DNA from: Nonomuraea sediminis | GTDB taxonomy: Bacteria; Actinomycetota; Actinomycetes; Streptosporangiales; Streptosporangiaceae | Direction of reading: 5' to 3' | Assembly: GCF_018531495.1 (NCBI RefSeq) | Contig: NZ_JAHDTI010000004.1 | Coordinates: 744,001-808,000 of the forward strand | Length of the DNA: 64,000 nt | Shown: positions 44,401 to 52,394 of the stretch, piece by piece | Position numbering within the stretch: the first letter of the stretch is position 1 | Layout of the letters: every line of letters begins with the position of its first letter | The notes under the pieces: model-generated | What the model saw: the letters and a program-made list of their open reading frames with translations, nothing else | Told to the model about the DNA's origin: nothing | The model's database searches: none | Translations under genes and position numbers: made by a program

Positions 44401-44652
44401 CGGGCCAGGGCCGAAGCCGCCTACCACGACCTGCTGCCGTACTCGGCCCAGCCGATCGGCGGCACCGGTTACCTGGCCGTCTGGCCCACCGCCCAGGTCC
44501 TCGGCGACCTGGCCGCCCACCTGGGCCTCCCGGCGGGCGACCACTACAGGCAGGCGCTGGACATCGCCGAGCGGGCGGGCGTCGAGCCGTGGGCGGAGGC
44601 GGCGCGGCGGCGGCTCGCTCAGCCGAACACCAGCCGCTCGCGCCGCGCGTAA
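41440..44652 (+). CDS. SARP-STAND transcriptional regulator (BTAD, AAA, TPR-like)
   Basis: 1070 residues. SARP winged helix at 1-98 (LTFRVLGPLAAHLDGEPVVLGRPRQRSVLGRLL), BTAD to about 245, an ATPase with intact Walker A AGEPGAGKT and Walker B LLLVLDDLHRAD, then an all-helical region (about 600-1050) that looks like TPR/MalT-type repeats. LAL-like phrases (FFVKEIARLLDAEG, RFAHVLIRDTLYDDL) are present but no C-terminal LuxR HTH. GTG at 41440; TACGGT lies 9 bases upstream and no ribosome-binding site is seen. Tandem with the shorter SARP. The 3' end overlaps the convergent hemerythrin gene by 34 bases. Confidence 0.92.
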   Translation: MLTFRVLGPLAAHLDGEPVVLGRPRQRSVLGRLLAAGGQVVPVDRLIDDLYADEVPPKALAAVQSYVSNLRRALEPGRSPRSPAEVLVTRPPGYALDLRAEAVDAWRFESLVRDPAAGPERLAEALALWHGPAYQEFAGFHWADAEAGRLEELRLSTMERHAAVVIGHGGAAVAVPDLERLVGEHPLREGAWALLARALYRAGRQGEALGAIRRARAHLAEELGVDPGPELRRLEEDILAQAAHLSEVAPPAAPPARVVAAASPYVGRRDELESVLAKGGGVVLVAGEPGAGKTALLEQVRARLGEQGRAAGWGRCPEYEGAPAGWAWAELLRELAARFPPADPDALAPLLLDTATGGDRFRLHRAVAAFVAEVAARQPLLLVLDDLHRADAETLAILTHVIAEAPGPLVVAAYRHTEPNERLAEALAAIAAHEPLRLSLDGLSRAEVGELISLTAGRPAPEPTVAEIAERTGGNPFFVKEIARLLDAEGIGAIPDGVRDVLRRRVARLPATAQTILRQSAVIGRESDVDVLTSVSGADEETVLEAIESGLVTGLLTEPVPGRLRFAHVLIRDTLYDDLSRIRRARLHARAARAIEEHRPADVAALAHHHLAAGDQPAKAVHYCGLAARQAESRFAHDEAAALWRAALDRFDGDPRERLELTLSMVAALANAGRLVEARTHRERAVRQALPLGDPELLSRVIVSFEVPTFWSSREYGRPDTDLLAAVETGLAALPGSDSRARCGLLTTLGFELEGEVTERGYQASREAVAMARRLGDGDLLVLALNGRFHQTFRYDGLAEREEIGTELLGLSESDVTVEVLSRLMLMQAATGRADFAAADAHAARARQLAERYDLALPVAVVGFYEGLRAALDGDDAAAERGLREAAERARRLGMWEHERGLLALALYGIRLMRGDVGSMVPELEQLAGYERWREQLSELYALALCHAGRADEARAWIAADPEPVRRDYFWHVLTAVRGLLGIAVGDRARAEAAYHDLLPYSAQPIGGTGYLAVWPTAQVLGDLAAHLGLPAGDHYRQALDIAERAGVEPWAEAARRRLAQPNTSRSRRA

Positions 44653-45272
44653 CCACCCCTGGTCGCCGCCAGGAGCACCCGGAACGGCCAGCCGGCCCCG
44701 GCCAGCAGCCGCTCGATCTCCTCCCGGGTGGCGTAGCGGTCGAGCCATGGCGCGGTGAACGCCAGCTCCGGCAGCGTGGCGCGCTTGGCCACCTGCTTCT
44801 CGACCCAGGCGTAGGCCGCGTACGGAACGAAGCGGTGGACGATCGGGAACAGGTCCCGCTCCTCCTCGGCGATGTGCTCCTCCAGCAGCTCGAGCAGGCT
44901 CGCCAGCAACCCGCCGAGCTCCTTCTGGTCGCCGTGCAACGCCCGGCGGCAGGCCTCGAGCGCGGGCGCCAGCAGTTCGTGGTCGTCGGTGAACGGGCTC
45001 AGGTCGACCGCCTGGCCTGCCGTACGCTCGATGAGCGGCCACAGCAGCTCGTCCTCGTTGATGTGATGGTGGTCGATCTCCACCAGCATCGAGGCCGTGT
45101 ACCTGCGCAGCGCCGCCTGCCGCTCGTGGCCGACCGCCGCACCCGACAGCAGCTCGGTGAGCCGCCGCAGGTCGCCGAGCATCGCCCGGTGGATGACGTA
45201 CATCGAGGTGAGGTCGGGCTCCGGCTCGCCGGTGCGGCGGGGAGCGACTGCGGGGATCTGTACGGTGCTCAT
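44619..45272 (-). CDS. Hemerythrin-domain protein 2
   Basis: 217 residues, helical with the di-iron ligand pattern MLVEIDHHHINEDELLWPLI, DDHELLAPALEACRRAL and EEHIAEEERDLFPIVHRF. ATG at 45272 (MSTVQIPAVAPRR) was chosen; the frame extends ten codons upstream without a ribosome-binding site. Cytosolic. Overlaps the SARP gene 3' end by 34 bases and diverges from the membrane protein-channel-SARP operon, so an oxygen, nitric oxide or redox cue could link to it. Similar in length and layout to the hemerythrin gene at 35350 but clearly diverged. Confidence 0.87.
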   Translation of the reverse strand: MSTVQIPAVAPRRTGEPEPDLTSMYVIHRAMLGDLRRLTELLSGAAVGHERQAALRRYTASMLVEIDHHHINEDELLWPLIERTAGQAVDLSPFTDDHELLAPALEACRRALHGDQKELGGLLASLLELLEEHIAEEERDLFPIVHRFVPYAAYAWVEKQVAKRATLPELAFTAPWLDRYATREEIERLLAGAGWPFRVLLAATRGGYARRERLVFG

Positions 45273-45401
45273 GCCGCCAGCATGAGCGGCGCCTCTTTCC
45301 ACCCTCTGGTCGCCGACTTGTCGGGGTTAGACGCCCGATGGACGAGCACGTTTATCTCCCGTCAACCAGGCATCGACATGCCCACTCCATCCTCTCTTCT
45401 C

Positions 45402-46358
45402 ATGAGTTATCAGCCTTTTTCGCCAGAACAGGCTTATGTCCCCCCGATGCCGCCCGCCCAAACCCCTCCGCCTCCGCCGATGGAGCCCGAGGAGCCGAAG
45501 GGGTCGGAGCGCGGCCGCGTCCTCGAGCTCGTCGAGAAGGTGAGCTCGTTCGCGGTGCCGCTCGCGGTGGGCCTGTACGCGATGCTCTACATCGGCTACC
45601 AGGACGTGTACGAGGTCTTCGGCATCACGCCCGAGCAGGCAGGCCTGGAGCAGGCCACGGTCTTCGCCCGGCTGCTGAGCACCCTGGTCCAGGTCTTCCT
45701 GTGGCTGCTGCCCTGCGTCGGGTTCGTCGTCGGGGTCGGCTGGCTGATCAACAAGGTGACCCGCGGCGCGGCCGGGCGGATGATCAACACGCTCAGGGAG
45801 CTCCCCTGGGTCGCGGCCACCTTCGCGGCCCTGCTGTCGGCGGCGGGCTACTGGGCGTACTTCGTGGTCAACGGCGCCCCGGACCTGGACGCGAACACGG
45901 CGCTGCTCCTGGCCGCGATCGTGGCCCTCTTCGGCCTGTTCATCCCCTACCGGATGATGCGGCGCACCTCGACGGGCCGCGCCGGCACCAAGGTGCTGAC
46001 CGGCGTGCTCGTTGGCATGGGACTGGGCTTCTTCCTCAACATCATGATGGTGCAAGGAGCCCACGACATCTACGTCAACGGCAACGGCAACGAGTTCCTC
46101 AAGATCGTGGGCTTCAAGAACCAGTGGGCCACCGTCCACGACGGCGACAACAAGCCCGTGCTCAAGGACGACGACAGGGCGCTGGTCCTGGGCGAGATGG
46201 AGGGCGCCTACGTCCTGTACAACTGCGGCACCCAGGAGACCGTCCGGCGGCCCGTCGAGGCCACCCTGCTCGGGCAGATCGAGCTCGACCCCGACTTCAG
46301 CAACGGCGGCAAGGACAAGGTCGAGCCGTGCGGCTACGCCACGGAGGAGGGGCAGTAG
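45402..46358 (+). CDS. Multi-pass membrane protein in ion-channel operon
   Basis: 318 residues. A Pro-rich cytosolic N-terminus (MSYQPFSPEQAYVPPMPPAQ) leads to four or five TM segments (about 45-62, 85-108, 130-150, 163-180, 198-215), then a C-terminal extracytoplasmic or cytosolic domain of about 100 residues with two Cys (YNCGTQE, VEPCGY). No family recognised. An ATG at 45378 is an alternative start; neither has a clear Shine-Dalgarno. Only 2 bases separate its stop from the channel gene, so it is very likely an accessory or sensing subunit of that channel. Confidence 0.72.
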   Translation: MSYQPFSPEQAYVPPMPPAQTPPPPPMEPEEPKGSERGRVLELVEKVSSFAVPLAVGLYAMLYIGYQDVYEVFGITPEQAGLEQATVFARLLSTLVQVFLWLLPCVGFVVGVGWLINKVTRGAAGRMINTLRELPWVAATFAALLSAAGYWAYFVVNGAPDLDANTALLLAAIVALFGLFIPYRMMRRTSTGRAGTKVLTGVLVGMGLGFFLNIMMVQGAHDIYVNGNGNEFLKIVGFKNQWATVHDGDNKPVLKDDDRALVLGEMEGAYVLYNCGTQETVRRPVEATLLGQIELDPDFSNGGKDKVEPCGYATEEGQ

Positions 46359-46360
46359 CC

Positions 46361-48178
46361 ATGTCCAGGGAGCGACTGAGGTACTGGTTCGACAACACCA
46401 TGTCGAAGGGCACGCCCGCCCTCATCGGCTGGCTGGCGGTGGCCTCGGCGATCCTCGTCGTGATCGTCACCGCGCTGGCCGCGCCCTTCGCCGGCGGCAA
46501 CGGCCCCTGGTACAAGGTCGCCTGGATGAGCCTCCTGCGCACGCTCGATCCCGGCACCATGGGCGGAGACGAGGGCAGGCCGTTCTTCATCTTCATGATG
46601 CTGGTCGTCACGATCGGCGGCATCTTCATCGTCAGCACCCTGGTCGGCGTGCTGACCGCGGGCGTGGAGGCCAAGCTCGACAGCCTGCGCAAGGGCAGGT
46701 CCAGGGTGGTCGAGCGGGGGCACACGGTCGTGCTCGGCTGGTCGGAGGAGGTCTTCGCGATCGTCTCCGAGCTGGTCAAGGCCAAGGAGAGCGAGGCACG
46801 CCCGGTGATCGCGATCCTGGCCGACAGGGACAAGCTCGAGATGGAGGAGGACCTGCGCGGCAGGCTGGGCGACACCGGCAAGACCCGGGTCGTGTGCCGC
46901 TCGGGGGACCCCTCGGAGCCGTCCGCGCTCGACCTGGTCAGCCCGGGCGACGCGCACGCGGTGCTGGTGCTGCCCACCGACGACGCCGAGCTGGTCAAGA
47001 CGCTGCTGGCGCTCGGCAACCGTGACTGGCCCAAGGGGCCGCCGCCGGTCGTGGCGGCGGTCAGCGACAGCGACAACCTGGCCGCGGCGCGCCTGGCCGG
47101 CGGGCTGAACGTGGAGGTCGTCGACTCCCAGGACGTGGCCGCAAGGCTGGTGGTCCAGTCGTGCCGCCAGGTGGGGCTGTCGGCCGTCTACAGCGACCTG
47201 CTCGACTTCGACGGCGACGAGATCTACATGCAATCCGAGCCCGCCCTCACCGGCCGCATGTACGGCGAGGTGCTGTTCGCCTACGACAGCGCGGCCCCCA
47301 TCGGGCTGCGGCTCAACGACGGCCGTGTGGTGGTCAACCCGCCAAGCTCCACCGTGATCGAGGTCGGCGACCAGCTCCTGCTCATCGCCCCCGACGACTC
47401 GGCGATCCGCCTGGCCGCCACCCCTCCCCGGGTCCTGCCCGAGGCCATCAGCCAGGCCGTGGACCGGCCCGCGGTGCCGACCAGGACGCTGGTGCTCGGC
47501 GACAACTCGCGCAGGCCCCGGATCCTGCGCGACCTGGGCAACTACCTGCTGCCCGGCTCGGAGATCCATCTGGCGGGACCGGAGGCGCAGGACGTGCCGC
47601 TCCCGCCGGGCGTGCTCGTGTCGGCCAAGGAGATCGACACCACCAGCAGGACCGCGCTGGAGTCGCTCGGCATCGGCGGCTACGACCACGCGATCGTGCT
47701 GTCCGACGACGGCTACGAGCCGCAGAAGGCCGACGCCCGCACGATCGTGACCCTGCTGCACCTGCGCGACATGAATACCGGCTGCGCGATCGTCAGCGAG
47801 ATGAACGACGAGCGCAACCGCAGGCTCGCCCAGATCGCCCAGGCCGACGACTTCGTGGTCGGCGGCAAGCTCGTCAGCCTGCTGCTCACCCAGCTGGCCG
47901 AGAACCGCTTCCTGGGCCAGGTCTTCGAGACGCTGTTCTCGCCCCACGGCTCCGAGATCTACCTCAAGCCCGCCGAGAACTACCTGATCCCCGGCGCCAC
48001 CGCCACGTTCGCCACCGTGGTCGAGGCGGCCAGGCGGCGTGGCGAGACCGCGATCGGCTTCCGGCAGGCCGCGCAGTCCGGCACGCCGCCCGAGTACGGC
48101 GTCCACCTCAACCCCGACAAGTCGGCCGACCTGACCTTCGGGCCCGGCGACAAGGTCATCGTCCTCGCGGAGAGCTGA
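46361..48178 (+). CDS. CASTOR/POLLUX-like ion channel with RCK domains
   Basis: 605 residues. TM1 at about 20-42, a pore-loop region at 53-70 (WMSLLRTLDPGTMGGD), TM2 at 75-100, then tandem RCK-like Rossmann domains: HTVVLGWSEEVFAIVSELV with ILADRDKLEME from 118, and TRTLVLGDNSRRPRILRDLG in the second half. This is the CASTOR/POLLUX architecture, cation channels of plant nuclear envelopes with bacterial relatives; ion specificity here is unknown. ATG at 46361. The last codons overlap the next SARP gene (TGATG), so channel and regulator are translationally coupled. Confidence 0.85.
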   Translation: MSRERLRYWFDNTMSKGTPALIGWLAVASAILVVIVTALAAPFAGGNGPWYKVAWMSLLRTLDPGTMGGDEGRPFFIFMMLVVTIGGIFIVSTLVGVLTAGVEAKLDSLRKGRSRVVERGHTVVLGWSEEVFAIVSELVKAKESEARPVIAILADRDKLEMEEDLRGRLGDTGKTRVVCRSGDPSEPSALDLVSPGDAHAVLVLPTDDAELVKTLLALGNRDWPKGPPPVVAAVSDSDNLAAARLAGGLNVEVVDSQDVAARLVVQSCRQVGLSAVYSDLLDFDGDEIYMQSEPALTGRMYGEVLFAYDSAAPIGLRLNDGRVVVNPPSSTVIEVGDQLLLIAPDDSAIRLAATPPRVLPEAISQAVDRPAVPTRTLVLGDNSRRPRILRDLGNYLLPGSEIHLAGPEAQDVPLPPGVLVSAKEIDTTSRTALESLGIGGYDHAIVLSDDGYEPQKADARTIVTLLHLRDMNTGCAIVSEMNDERNRRLAQIAQADDFVVGGKLVSLLLTQLAENRFLGQVFETLFSPHGSEIYLKPAENYLIPGATATFATVVEAARRRGETAIGFRQAAQSGTPPEYGVHLNPDKSADLTFGPGDKVIVLAES

Positions 48179-50994
48179 TGACAGACGATCTGAGGTTCTC
48201 GCTGCTCGGCCCGATCCGCGCCTGGCGCGGCGAGCAGGAGCTCGAGCTGGGCTCGCCGCAGCAGCGCCTGGTGCTGGCGGCGCTCGTCCTGGCCGGGGGC
48301 AGGACCGTCGGCCAGGACCAGCTGATCGACGCCGTCTGGGGCGAGGCCCAGCCGCGCACCGCCCTCAGCACGCTGCGCACCTACGTCTCCAGGCTGCGCG
48401 GGGTGCTCGGCGGGTCCGCGCTGCTGTCGGTGGGCGACGGCTACGCGCTGGCCGCGGGCGAGTCTGACCTGGCGCTGATGGAGCGGCTGTGCGCCGAGGA
48501 CAGGCACGCCGAGGCGCTGGAGCTGTGGCGCGGCGAACCCCTGGCAGGCGTGGACAGCCTCTACGTCCAGGCGCAGCGCGCCCGCCTGGCCGAGCGGCGG
48601 GCCGCCCTGCTCGAGCGCAGGCTGGAGGCCGACGTCGAGGAGGGCAGGCACGTCGAGGTCGTCTCCGAGCTGAGCGCCCTCTGCTCCGAGCACCCCACCA
48701 GGGAGCGGCTGCGCGGCCTGCTCATGCTCGCGCTCTACCGGTCGGGACGGCAGGCCGAGGCGATCGGCGTCTACACCGACACCAGGCGGCTGCTGGCCGA
48801 CGAACTGGGCGTGGACCCCTCGCCCGAGCTGGCCGAGCTCTACCAGCGGATCATCAGCGCGGACCCGACCTTGGGCGCCAAGCTGCCGGCCGCCGCCAAG
48901 GTGACCCACGTGCCCAGGCAGCTGCCCGCCGACGTGGCCGACTTCACCGGCAGGGAACGCGAGATCGGCGAGATGACCGCCGCGCTGCGCTCAGGGGAGT
49001 CCTCGGCGCTGGTCATCTCCGCGATGGCGGGCGTCGGCGGGGTGGGCAAGACCACGCTGGCCGTGCACGTCGCGCACCGGCTCGTGCCCGACTTCCCCGA
49101 CGGGCAGCTCTTCGTCGACCTGCGCGGGTCGGGACCGCAGCCCGCCGACCCCGGCACGGTGCTCGCCTCGTTCCTGCGCGCGCTCGGCGTCGAGGAGGCC
49201 CCCGAGGAGCAGGCGGAACGCGCCGCGCTCTACCGGTCGGTGCTGGCCGAGCGGCGGGTGCTCGTGGTGCTCGACAACGCCGCCGGGGTGGGGCAGCTGC
49301 GGCCGCTGCTGCCCGGGTCTGCGTGCTGCGCCGTCCTGGTCACCAGCAGGAACCGGCTCATCGGGCTGACCGGGGCACGCCAGGTGGACCTGGAGGTGAT
49401 GGGCCCCGTCGAGGCGCTGCGGCTGTTCTCCAGGATCGTGGGGGAGGAACGCGTCCAGGCAGAGCGGGGCGCGGCCATGGACCTGGTCGCCGCCTGCGGG
49501 TTCCTGCCGCTGGCCATCAGGATCGCCGCCGCGCGGCTGGCCGCCCGTCCCGGCTGGAGCATCGCGCTGATGCGCGACAGGCTCGCCGACGAGCGGCGCA
49601 GGCTGGCCGAGCTGCGCGCGGGCGACCTGGCCATCGAGGCCACCTTCGCGCTGGGCTACGACCAGCTCGACCGCGACCACGCCCGCGCCTTCCGGCTGCT
49701 GTCGGTGCCGGACGCGCCCCTGCTGTCGCTCACCGCCGCGGCCGCGCTGCTCGACCTGTCCGAGGCGGAGGCGGAGGAGGTGTGCGAGGCGCTCGTCGAC
49801 GCCAGCATGCTGGAGTCACCCTCGCCCGGCCGCTACCGCTACCACGACCTGCTCAAGATCTACGCCCGCTCCCGCCTGGACCGCCCGGACGAGCAGGTCC
49901 CCGCCCTGGCCAGGCTCCTCGACTTCTACCTGGCCGGCACCGCCACCGCCTTCCGCCTGGTGTTCGTGGGCGACCCGCGCGCCGACAGGATCGCGACCAG
50001 CGCGGCAGGCCTGTCGTTCGCCGGCGAGGACGAGGCCGTGGAGTGGGCCCACGACGAGGAGCAGGGCATCCTCGGCTGCCTGGCGCAGGCCGCCGACACG
50101 CCCGGCACGCCGCTGCGCCAGGCGGTGGACCTGTTCGACCTGGCCAGCGACGTGCTCGGCGTCGAGAGCGACCCGTCCCGCTACGAGCGGCTCGGCGACC
50201 TGCTCGTGGACGCGGCGGCCCGGCGCGAGCCCGGGCTCGAGGCGCGCACGCGCGTGCTGCGCGGCCAGATCCGCGTCGGCCGCAGCGTGCTCGAGGGCGC
50301 CACCGAGGACGGCCTGGCCGCCAGGGACCTCAGCCTGGCCGCGGCCGACCTCGTCGGCTACGCCGACGCGCTGAACCTGCTCGCGCTCTGCGCCCAGTCG
50401 GGCCGTCGCCACGAGGAGGCGCTGGAGTGGTTCGCCCAGGCCATCGAGGTGTGGCGGTCGCTCGACGCCGGGGCCGACCTGGCCACCGGACTGGGCAACA
50501 TGTCCCGTTCCCTGGTCCGGCTCGGCAGGGCGGAGGAGGCGATCGCCACCGCCCAGGAGGCGGACGCCGTCTCCTTCCAGGTCGAGGGCAGGCGCAGCCC
50601 CGACGCCGCCTACCAGCTGGGCATCGTTCTCGGCGAGGCAGGACGGCCGGACGAGGCGATCCCCACGCTCGACGGCGCGCTGGCCGACTACCGGCGGACC
50701 AAGCAGCGCACCTGGGAAGGCGCCACGCTGTTCAGGATGGCCGAGGCCTACCTGGCCGCCGGGCGGCCGCAGCGCTCGCTCGACTGCGCGGAGGACGCGC
50801 TGGCGGTGCTGACCGAGGCGGCCGACGAGTGGGGCCAGGGCATGGCGCTGACCGTGCTCGGCCGGTCGCTGCACGAGCTGGGCCAGCCGGGCAGGGCCTC
50901 CGCCTGCCTCACGGAGGCGCTGGAGATCTTCGAGCGCTACGGCCTGCCCGAGGCCGAGGACGTCCGCGACCTGCTGGCCTCCGTCTCCACCTGA
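48178..50994 (+). CDS. SARP-NB-ARC-TPR regulator coupled to the ion channel
   Basis: 938 residues with the full AfsR layout: SARP winged helix 1-90 (RFSLLGPIRAWRGEQELELGS), BTAD to about 230 (DELGVDPSPELAELYQRI), then VPRQLPADVADFTGRE leading into an NB-ARC ATPase with GVGGVGKTT (about 283-291) and Walker B RRVLVVLDNA, an ARC-type region (LPLAIRIAAARLAARPGW), a winged-helix-like segment, and TPR repeats over the last about 350 residues. ATG at 48178 shares its A with the channel gene's TGA. The TPRs and ATPase should gate DNA binding in response to a signal; coupling to a channel suggests an ionic cue. Its end overlaps the convergent SARP gene by 58 bases. Confidence 0.93.
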   Translation: MTDDLRFSLLGPIRAWRGEQELELGSPQQRLVLAALVLAGGRTVGQDQLIDAVWGEAQPRTALSTLRTYVSRLRGVLGGSALLSVGDGYALAAGESDLALMERLCAEDRHAEALELWRGEPLAGVDSLYVQAQRARLAERRAALLERRLEADVEEGRHVEVVSELSALCSEHPTRERLRGLLMLALYRSGRQAEAIGVYTDTRRLLADELGVDPSPELAELYQRIISADPTLGAKLPAAAKVTHVPRQLPADVADFTGREREIGEMTAALRSGESSALVISAMAGVGGVGKTTLAVHVAHRLVPDFPDGQLFVDLRGSGPQPADPGTVLASFLRALGVEEAPEEQAERAALYRSVLAERRVLVVLDNAAGVGQLRPLLPGSACCAVLVTSRNRLIGLTGARQVDLEVMGPVEALRLFSRIVGEERVQAERGAAMDLVAACGFLPLAIRIAAARLAARPGWSIALMRDRLADERRRLAELRAGDLAIEATFALGYDQLDRDHARAFRLLSVPDAPLLSLTAAAALLDLSEAEAEEVCEALVDASMLESPSPGRYRYHDLLKIYARSRLDRPDEQVPALARLLDFYLAGTATAFRLVFVGDPRADRIATSAAGLSFAGEDEAVEWAHDEEQGILGCLAQAADTPGTPLRQAVDLFDLASDVLGVESDPSRYERLGDLLVDAAARREPGLEARTRVLRGQIRVGRSVLEGATEDGLAARDLSLAAADLVGYADALNLLALCAQSGRRHEEALEWFAQAIEVWRSLDAGADLATGLGNMSRSLVRLGRAEEAIATAQEADAVSFQVEGRRSPDAAYQLGIVLGEAGRPDEAIPTLDGALADYRRTKQRTWEGATLFRMAEAYLAAGRPQRSLDCAEDALAVLTEAADEWGQGMALTVLGRSLHELGQPGRASACLTEALEIFERYGLPEAEDVRDLLASVST

Positions 50995-52349
50995 GCCAGC
51001 AGGTGCCGGATCGTCCACGCCGGCCTGGCCGCCAGCCTGGCCGCCGCCGCCCTGACCGCCCTGGGCAGGCAGCCGCACGCGGCCACGACCGCCGCCACCG
51101 CCTCGGGATCCTCGTTCACGCGCCGCTCGCCGGCGACCTTGGCGAACAGCGCGAACGCCTCCTGCGCCGGCAACGCCCCCAACTCCACCCGTACGGCAGG
51201 CACCCCCACCCGGGCACGCCCCGCCACCAGCGCTGCCCCCTGCCCGCCTGACCCGGGCAGCAGCTCCCCGGCCGCCGCCCCGTCGAGCACCACCAGCACC
51301 CGGGCCCGCGCCAGGCACTCCCGGTAGGCCGCCACCCGGCCCTCCAGCGTCCCCGGCGGCGTCCGCGAACCGAGCGCCCGCAGGAAGCACCCGAGCACGT
51401 CGAAGGGCAGCGCGTCCCCGACGTCGGCGTACAGCTGCCCGCCGGGGAACCGCCCGGCGACGGCGTGCGCCACGTGCACGGCCAGCGTGCTCTTGCCGGT
51501 CCCCGTCGCCCCGCCCACGACCACGGTCCGCCCGGGCTGGAGCGCCGCCGCCACCTCGGCCACCTCCCGCACCCGGCCGGTGAAGTCGGCGATGTCGGCG
51601 GGCAGTTGGCGGGGCACCGCGCGGGTCCTGGCGAAGGCGGGCGGCCCGGCGCGCAGGATCCCGGAGTATGCCTCGGCCAGTTCCCTGCCGGGATCGATGC
51701 CGAGCTCGTCGGCCAGCAGCCGCCTGGCCTCGCCGTACACCGCGAGGGCCTCGCTCTGCCTGCCGCACAGCGACAGCGCCCGCATCAGCAGCGCGCGCGG
51801 CCGTTCGCGCAGCGGGTGCTCCGCGCACAGCTCCGTCAGCTCCGCCACCGTCTCCCTGTGCCGCCCGCGGTCCAGGTCGATCCCGATGCGCCGCTCCAGC
51901 GCGGCGAAGCGCAGCTCCGCCAGCCGTACCCGGTGGGCCTGGGCGAAGGAGCCCGGCAGGCCGGACAGGGGCTCGCCCTGCCACAGCGCGAGCGCGCGGG
52001 CGAGCAGGTCGGCGGCGGTCCGCGGGTCGGCCCGCTCGGCGCCGGCGACGAGGCGGGCGAACTCGGCGGCGTCGAGCTCGCCGCGCACGGCGTAGCCGGC
52101 GGGCGCCGAGGGCATCGCGTCGGCGCCCAGCACGGAACGCAGCCGCGAGACGTAGGTGCGCACGGTGCCCGCGGCGGTGGCGGGCGGTTCGTCGCCCCAC
52201 AGGGCGTCGATCAGCTGCGGCAGGCCCACGGGACGGCCCTCCGCCAGCAGCAGCGCGGCCAGCACGATGCGCTGCTGCGGCGAGCCGAGATCGAGCTCCG
52301 ACTCGCCGCGCCATCCTCTGGCAGGGCCGAGGAGGGAGAATCGAAGCAT
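50937..52349 (-). CDS. AfsR-like SARP-NB-ARC protein, C-terminally truncated
   Basis: 470 residues, a close relative of the convergent SARP-NB-ARC-TPR gene (shared starts RFSLLGP, GSPQQR, LADELGIDPG, VPRQLPADIADFTGR). SARP and BTAD domains are complete (1-235); Walker A GGATGTGKST is at 279-288 and Walker B VLVVLDGA follows. It aligns with its neighbour to ARPAWTIRHLL and then ends: the second half of the ATPase and all TPRs are missing. Its last 18 or so codons lie antisense within the neighbour's 3' end, as if a deletion joined them. ATG at 52349 lies 45 bases after the kinase gene on the same strand, so the two are probably one transcript. Confidence 0.88.
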   Translation of the reverse strand: MLRFSLLGPARGWRGESELDLGSPQQRIVLAALLLAEGRPVGLPQLIDALWGDEPPATAAGTVRTYVSRLRSVLGADAMPSAPAGYAVRGELDAAEFARLVAGAERADPRTAADLLARALALWQGEPLSGLPGSFAQAHRVRLAELRFAALERRIGIDLDRGRHRETVAELTELCAEHPLRERPRALLMRALSLCGRQSEALAVYGEARRLLADELGIDPGRELAEAYSGILRAGPPAFARTRAVPRQLPADIADFTGRVREVAEVAAALQPGRTVVVGGATGTGKSTLAVHVAHAVAGRFPGGQLYADVGDALPFDVLGCFLRALGSRTPPGTLEGRVAAYRECLARARVLVVLDGAAAGELLPGSGGQGAALVAGRARVGVPAVRVELGALPAQEAFALFAKVAGERRVNEDPEAVAAVVAACGCLPRAVRAAAARLAARPAWTIRHLLAQVETEASRSRTSSASGRP

Positions 52350-52394
52350 GCGTCCCAGTGTCTGGACGGCGTTCGCAGAAGGATTGGAAAACGA

